Below the pieces are notes generated by a model. The model ran no database searches, was not told the origin of the DNA, and worked only from the letters and a program-made list of their open reading frames with translations. The position numbers and the translations under genes are program-made. A DNA stretch of 64,000 nucleotides, from NCBI RefSeq assembly GCF_002029235.1, contig NZ_MZGV01000001.1, positions 62,001-126,000 of the forward strand. Reading direction: 5' to 3'. This document shows positions 18,195 through 26,169 of the stretch, piece by piece (the stretch's first letter is position 1; every line of letters starts with the position of its first letter). Source of the DNA: Clostridium oryzae (GTDB taxonomy: Bacteria > Bacillota > Clostridia > Clostridiales > Clostridiaceae).

Positions 18195-18755
18195 ATGGGA
18201 AAATTCAAATTTAATGAAACCTCTATAGAGGGGGTTTATGTAATAGAGCCTACGATTATTGGAGATGAACGAGGCTATTTTATGGAAAGTTACAATAGAA
18301 AGGATTTCGTCCAGGCAGGACTAAAAATGGAATTTGTACAAGATAACGAATCAAGATCAAAAAAAGGTGTACTTAGAGGACTTCACTTTCAAAAGAAACA
18401 TTCCCAGGGAAAATTGGTAAGAGTTACAGAGGGGGAAGTGTTTGATGTAGCAGTAGACCTGAGAAAATTTTCACCTACCTATGGAAAGTGGGAAGGTGTA
18501 GTGCTGTCTGCAGAAAATAAAAAACAATTTTATATACCAGAAGGTTTTGCACATGGCTTTTTAGTGTTGTCTGAAACAGCAGTCTTCAATTATAAATGTA
18601 CAGATTATTACACTCCTGAATATGAGGGAGGAATATATTGGGCTGACGAGAGTATAAATGTAAAGTGGCCTCTTGAAGAAGACCAAGTACCGATCTTATC
18701 CGATAAAGACAGGAAAGCACAGAGGCTTTCGGAACAACAGTTAAATTTCTTCTAA
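18195..18755 (+). CDS. rfbC: dTDP-4-dehydrorhamnose 3,5-epimerase
   Basis: A 186-residue cupin of normal RmlC length. The marks are D-E-R-G-Y-F, Q-D-N-E-S-R-S, the catalytic histidine region L-R-G-L-H-F-Q near residue 60, and F-Y-I-P-E-G-F-A-H-G-F near 115. It epimerises the 4-keto-6-deoxy sugar at C3 and C5, step three of dTDP-L-rhamnose synthesis. It is transcribed with rfbA. No clear terminator follows before the S-layer promoter. Confidence 0.95.
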   Translation: MGKFKFNETSIEGVYVIEPTIIGDERGYFMESYNRKDFVQAGLKMEFVQDNESRSKKGVLRGLHFQKKHSQGKLVRVTEGEVFDVAVDLRKFSPTYGKWEGVVLSAENKKQFYIPEGFAHGFLVLSETAVFNYKCTDYYTPEYEGGIYWADESINVKWPLEEDQVPILSDKDRKAQRLSEQQLNFF

Positions 18756-18971
18756 AATTTATGAAAAAATGTGTATACTATGTGGAATATCGTCCATCTA
18801 TTACCATAATATTATTAAGAAATTATTACATTAACCATAATTATGATAAAACAAATTGAATATCCAATTCAGTTATTGTATAATATGTTTTAGCAACTAT
18901 TTCATATAAAAGAAATATATAAACTACAACCCAATGTAGTGATTTACAGGTAAAAAAAAGTAAAAAAATTG

Positions 18972-19000
18972 TGGACAAACTTTACAGCCTGTATTATAAT
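18972..19000 (+). promoter_or_regulatory. Strong sigma-A promoter of the S-layer-type gene
   Basis: The -35 is TGGACA (18972-18977), the spacer is 17 nt, and the -10 is a perfect TATAAT (18995-19000). The upstream 40 nt are A-rich, as in an UP element. Transcription should begin near 19007, leaving a leader of about 175 nt. Confidence 0.75.
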
Positions 19001-19006
19001 TGTTAT

Positions 19007-19181
19007 AGTAGTTTTAAAAGACCATAAAAGGTAAATAGGTTTCTAAATGTTTACATATGGTAATGTAAAACTACCTAAGGAAGTTGCAGCTTTGGCTGCC
19101 TAATTGTATTTATAAGCCTTAATCAGTTTTGGGCTTTATAATAAATTTATTTATTTTATCTAAATAGGAGGTATCTTTATA
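19007..19181 (+). promoter_or_regulatory. Long structured 5' leader of the S-layer-type gene
   Basis: Several small hairpins can form: tttacat/atgtaaa inside aggta/tacct, gcagc/gctgc with a tttg loop near 19086-19099, and aagcc/ggctt around 19112-19134. They end just before the AGGAGG ribosome site. Long leaders of this type stabilise S-layer messages in other Gram-positives. No aptamer core of a known riboswitch (for example the GEMM/c-di-GMP class) is visible. Nothing else is seen in 18756-18971. Confidence 0.5.
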
Positions 19182-22100
19182 ATGAACAAAAATGTTGAAA
19201 AGACTATGAGCAGAGCATTGTCAGCAACATTAGCATTAGGAGTTGTTTCAACTGCAGTGCCAGTTAGCGCTAAATCAGCTACTAGCTACTACAATGATGC
19301 TAAGAAGGCTGTTGCAAAGGCTAAAAGCTCAAAAACTCAGTCAAGTGTTGATGCCGCTACTAAGGCAATAAAAACACTTAAAGCAAAGACTAAATTAGAC
19401 AATACTAAGAAGGTTAAAGCATTAGAGAAAACTTTGAAGGCAGCTCAAACAGCTGTTTATAGCAAAGTTAAATCTGCTGTTTCAAAGTTCAAGAAGAGTC
19501 AGAACAAGGCAGATTACAATTCCGCTAAGAAATTAGTAGATGCTTTAGCAAAATCAACTATAAAAACTGTAAAATCAAGTGCTAAAACATATCAGAAGTC
19601 ACTTGATGCTGCAAGAGCTACAGTTAAATCAGTAGCTGCAGTTGCTGACAAGACAGTTGCTTTAGGAACAACAGCTGATAAGCTAGGACTTCCTACTACT
19701 GTAAATGTAACATTAAGCAATGGTACAACTACTACTGCTAACGTTGCATGGGATACTGCAAAGTTCGATGGAACTAAAGCAGGAGATACAGCAATAACAG
19801 GCAAATTAACAGTGCCAAGCACTAAATACTATAAAGCAACTACTTTAACTGCAAGCGTTAAAGTTACTGTTTCAGCTTTAGAAGTTACAACAGTTAAAGC
19901 TGATACTGCTAAATCATTACAAGTAACATTCAATGGACCAGTTGCTGACACAAGCAAGGTTTCATTTGATGTTCAGAAGGGTGATACTACAAAGACTGCA
20001 GTAACAGGACTTACAGTTACTTGGAATACAGAGAAGACTGTAGCTACATTAGCTCAGGAATCAAACCTTACAGCTACTACTTATACAGTAACAGCTAAAG
20101 GCGATAATGTTTCAGCAACAAAGAATTCTGGAACAGTTAAAGTTGAAGCTCAGAAGGTTGCTAAGATAGAGATTACTTCTAAGCAATTGGTTAAAGTAGC
20201 TCCAACTGGAAATCCAGCTACAAGTAACTCAGCAACATTTAGTTACAAAGTAACAGATCAGTATGGTACAGATATAACTGCAAAAACTGCTGCAAGTACA
20301 TTTAGTACAAGTGCAGTTATTGGTTCAACTGAAGCAACGATAACATTACACCCAGATAAAGGAACAGCAACTGTCGCTAAGAAAGGAAGCACACCAGCAA
20401 TTCTTGATACAGATAAGACTGCAGTAGTAACTTTAGTTAATACCGCAAGTGGTGCAAATGCTACTGCTACTCTTGATGTTGCTGCCGCTGCTTCAATTTC
20501 AGATTTAACTTTTGGAGATGATGTTCTTCCAACAGGTAAAACAAGAATTGAGACTAAACTTTCCACAGCAGTATCATTCCCAATAACTGCAAAAGATCAG
20601 TATGGAAATACTATTACTGATAAAGATGTTTTAAATAATTCAATAAAGATATTTAAAGCAGATAATATAGGAGCTACACTTGATTCAGATGCAAATGGTA
20701 AACCGATAGTAGTTATTGATACAAAAACATATAATACACCTGCTGGAACTTATGTTATAACTATAGATAATATAGCAACTGGTAAGACTTGGACAAAGAA
20801 TTTTAACGTTGTAGATGCACCTAAAGCATATTCATTAACTTTTGGTGATTTCAATAAAACAACAATAGCTGATGGAGATACAGATGTTTCTGTTCCAATA
20901 ACAGTTAAAGATCAGTTTGGAAATGAAATGAGTAAAGCAGATATTGCTGGTGATGCTAAAAATATAGAAGATCATCTTTCAGGTGATGAAAATTTAGGAC
21001 AGTTAGTAGTAGATACTGATAAGAACAGTAAGACTTATGGAATGTTAGTTCAAAGTAAGTCAGGAAATACAACTAATAAAGCTACTAAGACTGCAGGCAA
21101 TATGTTAGTTTCTGTTTTAGGTGGAGGGACTGCAACTAAAGCATATAAAGTAGAAGATCCTAGAAAAGTTGCTTCAGTATCAAAAGCAGATGCTGTAACA
21201 TTAACTCAAGGAGCTACAGCTAAACTGAAATTTAAGTTTAAAGATCAGTATGATTCAGAAATAGATGTAAGCAAAGCCTCATATAATAATACAGATTATA
21301 CTTATAAGGTTGATGTAACTACGGTATCTGGAGATAAAGATGGATTAACTTCATCAATTACAACAAAAACCGATGTAAAAGATATCTATGAAATACCAGT
21401 AACAGCTGGAAAGAGTGTTACAGGTACTTATAAAGTAACAGTTACAATTTTGAAGGGGGATTCAGAAGTAAGTGTTGCAAGTACAACTGTAACAGTTTCT
21501 AAGAACAATGTTTCTGGATTAACTTATAGTGTTGCTGATATACCTACAATATATGCAAATGCAACTGCAGGTGCAGCTTACACACAAAAAGTAAATGTAA
21601 GCGCTAAAGATGCAGCTGGTACTTCATATGTATTAAATGGAGAAGACGTAGTAGATGTAAAATCAGACAGTGCATATTTAACACCTTCTTATAATTCAAC
21701 TGATAAGACTTGGTCATTAACTGGTTCTGATTGGTATGATGCTGGCGTTTCTAACCCAGATAAATCAACAACAAAGACAGCTAAAATAACTGTTCAAATT
21801 AATACACTTGATGGAATTAAGACTATTACTAAAGATGTAACTTTATCAAATGTTAAACCATCATATACTTCTTTGAGAGCTGTAACTGGTACAGATGCTC
21901 TTCCTAGAACAGATGTATCAAATTATTCAGATGCAAATTACTATAATTTTGCTACTTTTGGTGATAATAAAGCTATAAAACTTATAGGTAAGGATCAGTA
22001 TGGTGTATGGAGTGCTCCTGCTACTACAGACGTTAATGTAGTTGTTAACAGTACTGATAATGCTGATAAAAATGCATTAAAATACAATGCTGATGGTACA

Positions 22101-22841
22101 TTGTCATTCGATCCAGCTAAAGCTAGTACTGTGACTGCAAACACTGAATTGAAAGTTACACTTGTATCTAAGGGAGCTTCAGCTCAGATTACTGTTAAGA
22201 CTCCAGCGACTGCAGCAGCAGCAGCTGTTACAGCAACACCTAAGCATAATGCAGCAACTGAAGCAACTACAGGAACTAAACAGGTATCAACATTGCAAAT
22301 ATCTGGAACACCAGCTGTTGGTGAAACAATCACAATTACTTATGGCACTAAAACAACAGCTAATATAAGCATAGCTACTACTGATACAGATTCAGCTATT
22401 GCTACCAATATTGGCAATGCATTGACTACTGCAGGTATTAATAACTTTACTACTAGTGGTACTGTAATAACATTTACTGAACCAACTGCAGCAACTAATA
22501 ATGCTGACTTATTAAAAGTTACTGGATTAACTACTCCAGATGCTAACCTTGTAAAGGCTGCTGTTACTACTCCTGGAGTAGCTTCAACTCCAGCAACACC
22601 AGCTAATGATACACTTACAATTGCTGGAACAGCAATTGCAGATAGTACTGCTACAGTAGTTTATAATAATGGAACTACACAAACAACAAAAACAGTAGAT
22701 ATAAAAGCAGGAGATAATGCTAGTACTATAGCTACTAAAATAGAGACAGCATTTAGTAGTGCTAACGTAAAGGCTTCTGGTGATGTAGTTACATTTGCAA
22801 ATGGAGCAACTAATTCATCAGTTACTTTTTCAGTAAAATAA
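19182..22841 (+). CDS. Major S-layer-type surface protein with Ig-like domains
   Basis: A 1219-residue exported protein. The signal peptide (1-30) ends V-P-V-S-A-K. Residues about 31-160 are a Lys/Ala-rich helical region with a repeat pattern (A-K-K-A-V-A-K-A, A-A-T-K-A-I-K-T-L). Many Thr/Ala/Val-rich beta domains follow with V-T/K-D-Q-Y/F-G and G-L-T-V-like strands. The last 210 residues are two copies of a module of the form L-x-I-x-G-T ... I-A-T-x-I. No cysteine, SLH or LPXTG motif is seen. Codon use is strongly biased, the promoter is strong and the leader long, so it is probably the dominant surface-layer protein. The helical N-terminus is shared with 40582-43587 and is the likely wall anchor. 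Confidence 0.78.
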   Translation: MNKNVEKTMSRALSATLALGVVSTAVPVSAKSATSYYNDAKKAVAKAKSSKTQSSVDAATKAIKTLKAKTKLDNTKKVKALEKTLKAAQTAVYSKVKSAVSKFKKSQNKADYNSAKKLVDALAKSTIKTVKSSAKTYQKSLDAARATVKSVAAVADKTVALGTTADKLGLPTTVNVTLSNGTTTTANVAWDTAKFDGTKAGDTAITGKLTVPSTKYYKATTLTASVKVTVSALEVTTVKADTAKSLQVTFNGPVADTSKVSFDVQKGDTTKTAVTGLTVTWNTEKTVATLAQESNLTATTYTVTAKGDNVSATKNSGTVKVEAQKVAKIEITSKQLVKVAPTGNPATSNSATFSYKVTDQYGTDITAKTAASTFSTSAVIGSTEATITLHPDKGTATVAKKGSTPAILDTDKTAVVTLVNTASGANATATLDVAAAASISDLTFGDDVLPTGKTRIETKLSTAVSFPITAKDQYGNTITDKDVLNNSIKIFKADNIGATLDSDANGKPIVVIDTKTYNTPAGTYVITIDNIATGKTWTKNFNVVDAPKAYSLTFGDFNKTTIADGDTDVSVPITVKDQFGNEMSKADIAGDAKNIEDHLSGDENLGQLVVDTDKNSKTYGMLVQSKSGNTTNKATKTAGNMLVSVLGGGTATKAYKVEDPRKVASVSKADAVTLTQGATAKLKFKFKDQYDSEIDVSKASYNNTDYTYKVDVTTVSGDKDGLTSSITTKTDVKDIYEIPVTAGKSVTGTYKVTVTILKGDSEVSVASTTVTVSKNNVSGLTYSVADIPTIYANATAGAAYTQKVNVSAKDAAGTSYVLNGEDVVDVKSDSAYLTPSYNSTDKTWSLTGSDWYDAGVSNPDKSTTKTAKITVQINTLDGIKTITKDVTLSNVKPSYTSLRAVTGTDALPRTDVSNYSDANYYNFATFGDNKAIKLIGKDQYGVWSAPATTDVNVVVNSTDNADKNALKYNADGTLSFDPAKASTVTANTELKVTLVSKGASAQITVKTPATAAAAAVTATPKHNAATEATTGTKQVSTLQISGTPAVGETITITYGTKTTANISIATTDTDSAIATNIGNALTTAGINNFTTSGTVITFTEPTAATNNADLLKVTGLTTPDANLVKAAVTTPGVASTPATPANDTLTIAGTAIADSTATVVYNNGTTQTTKTVDIKAGDNASTIATKIETAFSSANVKASGDVVTFANGATNSSVTFSVK

Positions 22842-22842
22842 T

Positions 22843-22955
22843 TAGCAAACTCGAGCAAGCTCAACCTTCGGTCTCGCAAAGACCCCAGGGGTGTAAAAAT
22901 TTCCAGTGACAAGCTGGTGAAAAGAGAGAATCGTCAGAGGTGGCGGTTCTCTTCT
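22843..22955 (+). repeat. Two-hairpin repeat, copy A
   Basis: It begins tagcaaactcgagcaagctc just after the S-layer stop codon. Hairpin 1 is accc/gggt (around 22882-22892). Hairpin 2 is an extended 12-bp stem, agagaatcgtca (22925-22936) with tggcggttctct (22941-22952), followed by a T-rich run. It probably terminates the S-layer transcript. Relative to other copies it carries about 10 extra bases before hairpin 1. Confidence 0.85.
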
Positions 22956-23089
22956 TGCATTTAGAAAAAATGAAAGCTCCATAGCCGTAAGCATCTCAGA
23001 GTCATACTCATCAAGTTAAAAGTATTGACATTAGTTAATTAAGAGAATAATGATAGGAGAAGAATTTAGCTGTACAGTAAAATAAGTTA
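22955..23089. repeat. 135-bp direct repeat R2, copy a
   Basis: This segment is nearly identical (only a few differences) to 25814-25948. It contains TTGACA followed 15 nt later by AATAAT, a possible promoter, then AGGAG without a following ORF, and ends cagtaaaataag directly before repeat copy B. It looks like the remains of a gene whose coding part has been deleted. Confidence 0.85.
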
Positions 23090-23195
23090 GCAAACTCGAG
23101 CAAGCTCTCGTAAACACCTCGGAGGTGAAAAATTTACCAGAGACAAGCAGAGTAATATAGAAGAGAATCGTCAGAGATGGCGGTTCTTTTTTTGG
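23088..23195 (+). repeat. Two-hairpin repeat, copy B (complete)
   Basis: This is the reference copy. It starts TAGC, hairpin 1 is cacct-cgg-aggtg (23115-23127), the linker contains accagagacaagcagag, and hairpin 2 is gaatcgtca-gaga-tggcggttc (23165-23186) with seven T. The flank after it (atgattaaaaaaat, tcttctaaag) is also shared with copy F. Confidence 0.88.
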
Positions 23196-23330
23196 TGGTA
23201 TGATTAAAAAAATTAAAGAAAAGGGTCTTCTAAAGAAAGAAAAGAATATGGGAACTAGAATATAACGATTGAAACAATTAATTGGATATGATATTATCAA
23301 GTGACAAGATTAATTTTGGAGGATTAGCAT

Positions 23331-23549
23331 ATGGAAAAAAAAGAATTTCAAGATGCAATTTTAGAAGCGCTAAATCAATTAAATAAGAAAATAGATGACA
23401 ACCATATTGAATTAATGGGAAGATTAGATAGATTGGAAAATAATCAAAATGCTATTAAAGAATTTATTATTAATACAGATAATACATTTAAGACAGCGGA
23501 AGAAGATCACAAGTTTATTGCTAATTTGAAAAAAGTGGTTAGCGAGTAG
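23331..23549 (+). CDS. Small coiled-coil protein
   Basis: A 72-residue soluble protein, almost entirely heptad-like: I-L-E-A-L-N-Q-L-N-K-K-I-D-D, then L-M-G-R-L-D-R-L-E-N-N. A good GGAGG ribosome site precedes ATG 23331. It resembles the next gene in type but not closely in sequence. No family function is known. Its TAG stop is the first three bases of repeat copy C, so gene and repeat are directly joined. It lies between copies B and C like a one-gene cassette. Confidence 0.6.
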   Translation: MEKKEFQDAILEALNQLNKKIDDNHIELMGRLDRLENNQNAIKEFIINTDNTFKTAEEDHKFIANLKKVVSE

Positions 23550-23596
23550 CAAACTCAAGCAAAGCTCTCGTAAACACCTCGGAGGTGCAAAATTTA
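23547..23596 (+). repeat. Two-hairpin repeat, copy C (only first half)
   Basis: It starts with TAG, which is the stop codon of the gene before it. Hairpin 1 is cacct-cgg-aggtg. After gcaaaattta the similarity stops and hairpin 2 is missing, so this copy should not terminate transcription. The next gene may then be read from the same message. Confidence 0.85.
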
Positions 23597-23658
23597 ATAT
23601 AAAATTATTGAGGAAAAATTTAAGCTAGTATATAATATTAATACAAGGTGGTGATACT

Positions 23659-23919
23659 GTGGACAATGAGATTTTAAGCATATTAAAATCTATTCAAAGT
23701 GATATAAAGGATGTAAAAACAAGACAGGATGAAGTGTATCAGATAGTCAATGCTCTTGCGCATTCTGCTGAAGTAAATAGAGCAGAACATGATAAAATGA
23801 TTAATGATATTGCACATATAAAAGGTAATATAGAGGCTATAAGGAAAGATTTATCTACAGTTGAGGTAGTTACGGCCAATAATTATGCGGATTTAGCTAA
23901 ATTGAAAGCTGTAAAATAA
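23659..23919 (+). CDS. Small coiled-coil protein
   Basis: An 86-residue predicted coiled coil: I-L-S-I-L-K-S-I-Q-S-D-I-K-D-V-K, then a break and I-N-D-I-A-H-I-K-G-N-I-E-A-I-R. The start is GTG 23659 with AAGGTGGTGA upstream. Proteins of this type are widespread in clostridia as unnamed hypothetical proteins. It lies between repeat copies C and D. No membrane segment or enzyme motif is visible. Confidence 0.6.
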   Translation: MDNEILSILKSIQSDIKDVKTRQDEVYQIVNALAHSAEVNRAEHDKMINDIAHIKGNIEAIRKDLSTVEVVTANNYADLAKLKAVK

Positions 23920-23950
23920 CTAGCAATCAAAGGTCGGTGGAATAAAAATG

Positions 23951-24026
23951 TAGCAAACTCGAGCAAGCTCTCGTAAACATCTCGGAGGTGCAAAATTTTA
24001 CCAGAGGCAAGCAGAGTAATATAGAA
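23951..24026 (+). repeat. Two-hairpin repeat, copy D (broken by the IS)
   Basis: It starts TAGC at 23951. Hairpin 1 is catct-cgg-aggtg. The linker runs to atagaa (24026), where the IS begins. The terminator hairpin is absent on both sides of the IS; the right flank resumes at the T-run (25811). Confidence 0.85.
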
Positions 24027-24051
24027 GGGGCTGTGAAAAAACGCCCTAACC

Positions 24052-24098
24052 AAAAAGAGGACTTAAACTCAAATTAAATGAGTTTAAGTCCTCTTTTT
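24052..24098. terminator. 20-bp perfect hairpin inside the IS left end
   Basis: The arms 24052-24071 and 24079-24098 are perfectly complementary with a 7-nt loop. The outer bases are A-run/T-run, so it can terminate in both directions. It probably shields the transposase from outside promoters. Confidence 0.85.
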
Positions 24099-24117
24099 GT
24101 GGTAAAATTTTTTTGCA

Positions 24118-25692
24118 ATGAAAAATCAAACCACAAATTATTTTAAACCAAAACAAGGCATTTTGCCAATGTTTATTTCAGATTTTCTTGATATTTGTGA
24201 TCCGGTTTTGACATTTGACGAATTCATGGAGGGAATTGATATAAGTAAGTATCTGAACGAAATACCAGATCATGAAACTGGTCGTATTAGATATAATCCC
24301 GTCAACATGCTGAAAACGGTACTTTTCGGCTTTATGACTAACGGCTACATGTCGCTTAGAGAACTTGAAGATAGCTGCAAAGTAAATATCAGATTTATGT
24401 ATCTTATGGACAATGAAACACCATCTTATCGAACATTTGGATATTTTATTAATGAAGTGCTAACCAATTCAATTGAAGACATTTTCAATGATATAAATGA
24501 AAAAATATTTAATGAAGAGAATGTTGATCTAAATCATCTATATATTGATGGATCAAAATTTGAGGCGAATGCGAATAAATACAGTTGGGTGTGGAAAAAA
24601 GCAACCGAAAAGTCAAGATAACGTTTATATGAAAAAATCACACTTCTTCTCAATGAGATCAACGATGGTCTTGTATGGAGTGGATTAAAAATACAGACGA
24701 ATGTCGAGTATGTTCCTGATGAATTAAAAGAGATCATCGCCAGATATGCTTCTATATGGAACGTTGATCAAACTAGTTTTGTTTATGGAAAAGGTCATCA
24801 CAAAACATTGCAACAAAGACAGTATGAAAAACTTAAAGAATATACAACAAAGTTGGAAGAATATATAGAAAAAGTGAATATCTGTGGTCCTGAACGAAAT
24901 AGTTATTCAAAGACAGATCAATCCGCTACATTTATGAGAATAAAAACAGATTACATGGGAAATGATCAGCTCCTCCCAGCGTACAATGTACAAGTAGGTG
25001 TAGTTGACGAATACATAGCAGTTGTGGATGTCAATCAATACCGTTCAGATATGGACTGTTTTGTCCCACTGATGGAGCAATTCAACAAAACATATGGATT
25101 TTATCCTAAATATCCAATAGCTGATGCTGGCTATGGTTCTTATAATAATTACATATACTGTGAGCAACATGGAATGAAAAAGTACATGAAATTTCCTATG
25201 TTCAAAAAGGAAACAGAAGATCAGAAATATCATAATAATCCCTATCGTGCTGTCAATTTCAAAATAGATAAAGAAGGTATTTTGAGATGTCCAAATGACA
25301 AGGCATTTCACCTTGCATACCGTCATCTTGTACGTGGAAATCAATATGGACGCCAGGAAGAAGTATATGTGTGTGAAGACTGTAGTGGCTGCTCTTATGC
25401 AACGCAGTGTAAAAAAACAGATAAAAATCGTACTATAAGAATCAATAGAGAATTAACCTCCATTCACGAAGAAGTTATTCAGAATCTAGAAAGCATTCAA
25501 GGAGCACTTCTAAGAATGAACAGATCAATTCAAGCAGAAGGTACCTTTGGAGTTATAAAAAATGATCGTTGGTATAAAAGAATAGTACGTAGAGGAATTA
25601 AATCTGTACGACTGGAAATACTTTTGGTCTCTATCGGTTATAACCTTTATAAATATCATAATAAACAGATGAAGCTTCGGAAGACAGCATAA
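24118..25692 (+). pseudogene. IS1182-family transposase with an in-frame stop
   Basis: The two halves (24118-24621 and 24808-25692) are in the same frame. They are separated only by one TAA at 24619-24621; reading through it gives a continuous 524-residue IS1182-type DDE transposase. The first part holds the N-terminal domain (L-P-M-F-I-S-D-F-L-D, M-L-K-T-V-L-F-G-F) and the D-G-S-K-F-E-A-N motif. The second holds D-A-G-Y-G-S-Y, a cysteine-rich stretch C-x-D-C-x-G-C and the E-G-T-F-G-V-I-K block. A single nonsense change at codon 168 is the simplest explanation. The element is probably unable to move on its own. Confidence 0.88.
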
Positions 25693-25813
25693 CTTAAATA
25701 TACAGCAGTCTAACGGGGAGGGGGATTTTATGCCCTTTTGCAGATACCTAGATTTTTTGTTGCAAAAAAAGAAACCGTGAAAAAATGATTACTCATTTTT
25801 TCACAGCCCCTTT

Positions 25814-25948
25814 TTGCATTTTGAAAAGATGAAAGCTCCATAGTCTTAAGCATCTCAGACTCATACTCATCAAGTTAAAAGTATTGACATTAGTTAATTA
25901 AGAGAATAATGATAGGAGAAGAATTTAGCTGTACAGTAAGATAAGTTA
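25814..25948. repeat. 135-bp direct repeat R2, copy b
   Basis: It is nearly identical to 22955-23089, in the same orientation, and begins at the same point after the T-run of a two-hairpin repeat. Together with copy D this rebuilds the A-R2 order seen at 22843-23089, showing a segmental duplication of about 250 bp into which the IS then moved. Confidence 0.85.
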
Positions 25949-26114
25949 ATTTTTGAGAAGAAGCTAATAATGCTCACTAATGGGGATAATATAAATTTAA
26001 ATTAGGAATTGCTGAGGATAAAATAAAAGTCTTATAGGTGTATCTTACTATAGTATAAAATGTAAACTAGTATTAAATTATGGCAAATGAGGTAGAAATA
26101 ACATCATGAAATAT

Positions 26115-26123
26115 TGTATAATA
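26115..26123 (+). promoter_or_regulatory. -10-like box before the first Ig-repeat gene
   Basis: attgtataat lies about 50 nt before the start codon. The same setting, atatcgtataatg, precedes the lipoprotein gene (near 31875-31887), and a close variant, gtatcgaataatgg, precedes the second Ig-repeat gene (near 29507-29520). No clear -35 is seen, so this is only a candidate. Confidence 0.35.
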
Positions 26124-26169
26124 GAACCAGACGATATAAAAATTGTATTTAATGTAAGGGGTATATGGT

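Larger units (their letters stand above)
24027..25810. mobile_element. IS1182-like insertion sequence, defective
   Basis: The ends are perfect 15-bp inverted repeats: ggggctgtgaaaaaa (24027-24041) and its complement (25796-25810). The length is 1784 bp with one transposase gene, now interrupted by a stop. No target duplication is visible. It sits exactly where the terminator hairpin of repeat copy D should be. Confidence 0.88.

Noticed and set aside
18756-19181. Cyclic-di-GMP riboswitch before the S-layer-type gene
   Set aside because: Hairpins exist but the conserved GEMM core segments are missing.
22162-22368. Gln/Leu-rich 68-codon ORF in another frame of the S-layer-type gene
   Set aside because: It is a product of GCA/ACT-rich codons read out of frame; no start signal.
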